Shown here: positions 58,444 to 64,000 of the stretch, piece by piece
Numbering within the stretch: the stretch's first letter is position 1
Layout of the letters: each line of letters starts with the position of its first letter
Assembly (NCBI RefSeq): GCF_029168315.1
Contig: NZ_JARGYD010000003.1
Location: 310,001-374,000, forward strand
Length of the DNA stretch: 64,000 nt
Source: Psychromarinibacter halotolerans
Lineage (GTDB): Bacteria > Pseudomonadota > Alphaproteobacteria > Rhodobacterales > Rhodobacteraceae
Direction of reading: 5' to 3'
The notes under the pieces: model-generated
What the model was told of the DNA's origin: nothing
Seen by the model: only the letters and a program-made list of their open reading frames with translations
Databases searched by the model: none
Position numbers and translations under genes: made by a program

Positions 58444-58460
58444 AGGAAAAAGGGACAGAC

Positions 58461-59342
58461 ATGGCAGTCCTCGTAGACGAAAACACCAAGGTCATCTGTC
58501 AGGGCTTCACCGGCTCGCAGGGGACCTTCCACTCGGAACAGGCGATCGCCTACGGCACCAAGATGGTCGGCGGCGTGACCCCCGGCAAGGGCGGCCAGAC
58601 GCACCTGGATCTGCCGGTGTTCAACTCGTGCCACGAGGCGGTGCACCAGACCGGCGCGAACGCGACCGTGATCTACGTTCCGCCCCCGTTCGCGGCCGAC
58701 TCGATCCTTGAAGCGATCGACGCGGAAATCCCGCTGATCGTCTGCATCACCGAAGGCATCCCGGTGCTGGACATGATGAAGGTGAAGCGCGCGCTGGTGA
58801 ACTCCAACTCGACCCTGATCGGCCCGAACTGCCCGGGTGTCATCACCCCGGACGCGTGCAAGATCGGCATCATGCCCGGCCACATCCACCGTCGCGGTTC
58901 GGTCGGCGTCGTGTCTCGTTCGGGCACCCTGACCTACGAAGCCGTCAAGCAGACTTCGGACGTCGGCCTTGGCCAGTCCACCTGCGTCGGCATCGGCGGT
59001 GACCCGATCAAGGGGACCGAGCATATCGACGTGCTGGAATGGTTCCTTGCCGATGACGAGACCGAGTCGATCATCATGATCGGCGAGATCGGCGGCACCG
59101 CCGAAGAAGAAGCCGCGCAGTTCCTTGCGGACGAAAAGAAAAAAGGCCGCTGGAAGCCGACCGCCGGTTTCATCGCCGGCCGCACCGCGCCTCCGGGCCG
59201 CCGCATGGGCCACGCCGGTGCCATCGTTTCGGGCGGTCAGGGCGACGCGGAATCGAAGATCGAGGCGATGAAGTCCGCCGGGATCGTCGTGGCCGACAGC
59301 CCCGCGCAGCTCGGCGAAGCCGTGCTGAAGGCGATCGGCTAA
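58461..59342 (+). CDS. sucD: Succinyl-CoA synthetase alpha subunit
   Basis: 293 residues from the ATG at 58461 (MAVLVDENTKVICQGFTGSQ), with AAGGAAAAAGGG upstream. The CoA-binding Rossmann domain includes GFTGSQGTFHSEQAIAYGTK and GPNCPGVITPDACKIGIMPG. The phosphorylated active-site His is in MGHAGAIVSGGQGDAESKIE. RGSVGVVSRSGTLTYEAV is also typical. It pairs with SucC. Being 1.5 kb downstream of sucC, it may rely on read-through past the hairpin at 56969. Confidence 0.97.
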   Translation: MAVLVDENTKVICQGFTGSQGTFHSEQAIAYGTKMVGGVTPGKGGQTHLDLPVFNSCHEAVHQTGANATVIYVPPPFAADSILEAIDAEIPLIVCITEGIPVLDMMKVKRALVNSNSTLIGPNCPGVITPDACKIGIMPGHIHRRGSVGVVSRSGTLTYEAVKQTSDVGLGQSTCVGIGGDPIKGTEHIDVLEWFLADDETESIIMIGEIGGTAEEEAAQFLADEKKKGRWKPTAGFIAGRTAPPGRRMGHAGAIVSGGQGDAESKIEAMKSAGIVVADSPAQLGEAVLKAIG

Positions 59343-59377
59343 CACCGATGCCGGGCCGTGCCCCATATCGCGCAAAC

Positions 59378-59407
59378 AACGCGGCAACCCGATCGGGCTG
59401 CCGCGTT
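59378..59407 (+). terminator. Hairpin downstream of sucD
   Basis: Perfect 9-bp outer stem (aacgcggca at 59378-59386, tgccgcgtt at 59399-59407) encloses a further CCCGATCGGG palindrome. It starts 36 bp past the sucD stop; only a weak T run (gcgtttt) follows about 5 bp later. It is a probable terminator or attenuator before the DUF805 gene. Confidence 0.55.
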
Positions 59408-59457
59408 ACGGCGTTTTGCACGGTAACGGTTTTGGCCCATCCAGCGGGAGACCGGTC

Positions 59458-59988
59458 ATGAGCTTCACCGACGCCATCAAGACCTGCTTTCGCAAATACG
59501 CGACCTTCTCGGGCCGCGCGCGCCGGCCCGAATACTGGTGGTTCGCGCTGTTCCTGTTCATTGGCAGCGTCGTTCTTGGCTTCATCGACGGCGCGCTGTT
59601 CGGCACGGTTGAAGTCGAACGCGCCCCGGGTGTCTACGATGTCGAGGTGCGGTCGGTTCTGGGCCGGATCTTCGCGCTGGCAACCCTGATCCCCGCGCTG
59701 GCCGTCGGCTGGCGCCGGATGCACGACACGGGCCGATCCGGGCTGTACCTGCTGTATCCGCTGATCGTGATGGTCGGCATCACCACCTTCCTCGGGTTCG
59801 CCTACGGCTTCCGTCCGCTGTTCAGCGGTGAATTCGGCGCGCTCATCGGCGGCGGCGTCGGGCTGATCGCGCTGCTTGCCGCGCTGGTCCTTTTCATCTC
59901 TCCGCTGCTGGTGCTGTGGTGGCTCACGCGCCCCACGCAGCCGCATCAGAACCAATGGGGGCCTGTGCCTCCGAAGGGGGCGCGATGA
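59458..59988 (+). CDS. DUF805 family membrane protein
   Basis: 176 residues from the ATG at 59458 (MSFTDAIKTCFRKYATFSGR), with GGGAG upstream. The DUF805 hallmark is CFRKYATFSGRARRPEYWWF followed by four transmembrane helices (FALFLFIGSVVLGFIDGALF; RIFALATLIPALAVGWRRMH; YLLYPLIVMVGITTFLGFAY; IALLAALVLFISPLLVLWWL). It also has RRMHDTGRSGLYLL and a C-terminal NQWGPVP motif. Function is unknown. It sits between sucD and sucA, probably under its own weak signals. Confidence 0.9.
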   Translation: MSFTDAIKTCFRKYATFSGRARRPEYWWFALFLFIGSVVLGFIDGALFGTVEVERAPGVYDVEVRSVLGRIFALATLIPALAVGWRRMHDTGRSGLYLLYPLIVMVGITTFLGFAYGFRPLFSGEFGALIGGGVGLIALLAALVLFISPLLVLWWLTRPTQPHQNQWGPVPPKGAR

Positions 59989-60109
59989 CCTGCGCCGCCT
60001 CACTTTTCCGGCACGTCCGCCACGGAAGCCGGTGCGGTTTCGTTAACCTCCGTTACGTTACCAACCTACATGCAACGCTAGAAACCCCTGAACCCCTGGG
60101 TGAGTCCCG

Positions 60110-63061
<2,952 letters not shown>

Positions 63062-63072
63062 GAGTAGACACC

Positions 63073-64000
63073 ATGAGCACCGAAGTCCGCGTGCCCACCC
63101 TGGGCGAAAGCGTCACCGAAGCCACCGTCGCGACCTGGTTCAAGAAACCGGGCGACAGCGTGGCCGTCGACGAAATGCTGTGCGAGCTTGAAACCGACAA
63201 GGTAACGGTCGAGGTTCCCTCGCCCGCCGCCGGCACCCTGGGCGAAATCGTCGCCGCCGAAGGCGAGACCGTGGGTGTCGACGCCCTGTTGGCCACCCTC
63301 GCGGAAGGCGGTAGCGCCGCCGCCGCGCCCGCCAAGGAAGAGGCCCCGGCCAAATCCGAAGAACCCGCCGCCGCACCGGCGTCCTCGGGTGGCGAAAGCG
63401 TCGACGTTATGGTTCCGACCCTCGGCGAAAGCGTCACCGAGGCGACCGTCGCGACCTGGTTCAAGAAGGTGGGCGACACCGTCAGCCAGGACGAGATGCT
63501 GTGCGAACTGGAAACCGACAAGGTCTCGGTCGAGGTTCCGGCACCCGCGTCCGGCACCCTGACCGAGATCCTGAAGAACGAAGGCGACACTGTCGAAGCC
63601 GGTGGCCAGCTTGCCGTTCTGTCGTCGGGTGACGGCGCCGCCGCTTCGGCCCCGGCCGCCGCGTCGGACGCGCCCGCCGAAGCGCCCGCAGCGTCCGGCG
63701 GCAAGGACGTCGAGGATGCGCCCTCCGCCAAGAAGCTGATGGCCGAGAAGGGCCTGTCGCCCGATCAGGTGACCGGCACCGGCAAGGACGGCCGCATCAT
63801 GAAGGAAGACGTGCTGAAGGCCGCCTCGGCGCCCAAGGCCGCGCCCGCCCCGGCCGCCAAGCCCGCGCCGCGCGCCCCGTCGACCGCCGCCGATGCGGAC
63901 CGTGAGGAACGGGTCAAGATGACCCGCCTGCGCCAGACCATCGCGCGCCGCCTGAAGGACGCCCAGAACACCGCCGCCATGCTGACCACCTACAACGAGG
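63073..64000 (+). CDS. sucB: Dihydrolipoyllysine-residue succinyltransferase E2 (3' end outside window)
   Basis: The first 309 codons are in the window (MSTEVRVPTLGESVTEATVA). Two lipoyl domains are visible, each with LGESVTEATVATWFKK and the lipoylation lysine in CELETDKV, at about 1-78 and 113-190. They are separated by Ala/Pro-rich linkers. The peripheral subunit-binding domain is SAKKLMAEKGLSPDQVTGTG. The catalytic acyltransferase domain has only begun (VKMTRLRQTIARRLKDAQNT). E2 of 2-oxoglutarate dehydrogenase often has one lipoyl domain; two is unusual outside some alphaproteobacteria. The lpd gene for E3 would be expected downstream. Confidence 0.95.
   Translation, partial: MSTEVRVPTLGESVTEATVATWFKKPGDSVAVDEMLCELETDKVTVEVPSPAAGTLGEIVAAEGETVGVDALLATLAEGGSAAAAPAKEEAPAKSEEPAAAPASSGGESVDVMVPTLGESVTEATVATWFKKVGDTVSQDEMLCELETDKVSVEVPAPASGTLTEILKNEGDTVEAGGQLAVLSSGDGAAASAPAAASDAPAEAPAASGGKDVEDAPSAKKLMAEKGLSPDQVTGTGKDGRIMKEDVLKAASAPKAAPAPAAKPAPRAPSTAADADREERVKMTRLRQTIARRLKDAQNTAAMLTTYNE

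Overview
The window is GC-rich chromosomal DNA from an alphaproteobacterium, almost certainly a member of the Rhodobacteraceae (Roseobacter/Rhodobacter group). The evidence is the gene content: a DUF1013/TrcR-type regulator, DUF6455, DUF1523 and DUF6638 proteins, ethylmalonyl-CoA pathway genes beside the succinate dehydrogenase genes, and an sdh - mch/mcl2 - mdh - sucCDAB order like the one I recall from Rhodobacter sphaeroides. No tRNA, rRNA, CRISPR array, transposase or phage gene was seen.

Layout. 1-5.6 kb holds housekeeping genes: hemF (cut by the window edge), the TrcR-like regulator, an exported RNase T2, two oxidoreductases, a COQ9-family protein and rpsU. 5.6-6.3 kb is a gene-poor gap. 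6.3-13.9 kb has a chemotaxis receptor, a tandem SpoIIAA protein, a divergent lrp/ald pair, mscL, and small exported or lipoprotein genes including an M48 protease. 14-22.6 kb is a nearly unbroken minus-strand cluster of unknown function: a DUF1523 membrane protein, small membrane proteins, DUF6638, an AAA+ ATPase, a 380-residue soluble protein and a long coiled-coil protein. A lower-GC Clp-fold gene sits inside it. 22.7-29.5 kb is catabolic or accessory: creatinase, SDR, P1 peptidase, alpha/beta hydrolase, succinate-semialdehyde dehydrogenase and a sulfotransferase-like gene. 29.7-40.5 kb is a type II secretion locus, gspG-H-I-J-K-L-M-N-C-D-E-F, without gspO.

40.5-64 kb is central metabolism. 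sdhCDA and sdhB lie on the minus strand but are split by two surface-polysaccharide genes, a pyruvyl transferase and a glycosyltransferase. Next is mcl2-nnrU-DUF1737-mch (malyl-CoA thioesterase and mesaconyl-CoA hydratase, joining acetyl-CoA assimilation to the TCA cycle). Then come mdh, sucC, three small genes, sucD, a DUF805 gene, sucA and the start of sucB. Together these encode succinate dehydrogenase, malate dehydrogenase, succinyl-CoA synthetase and 2-oxoglutarate dehydrogenase.

Two observations stand out. The regions upstream of sdhC and of sucC each carry two perfect TGTGATCACA palindromes with the same 21-bp spacing, which points to one unidentified regulator controlling both TCA operons. 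The 14-22.6 kb AAA+/coiled-coil/membrane cluster is the best candidate here for an undescribed multi-protein system. Start codons were moved inward from the longest open frame wherever a ribosome-binding site, signal peptide or family N-terminus supported it; uncertain cases are marked.
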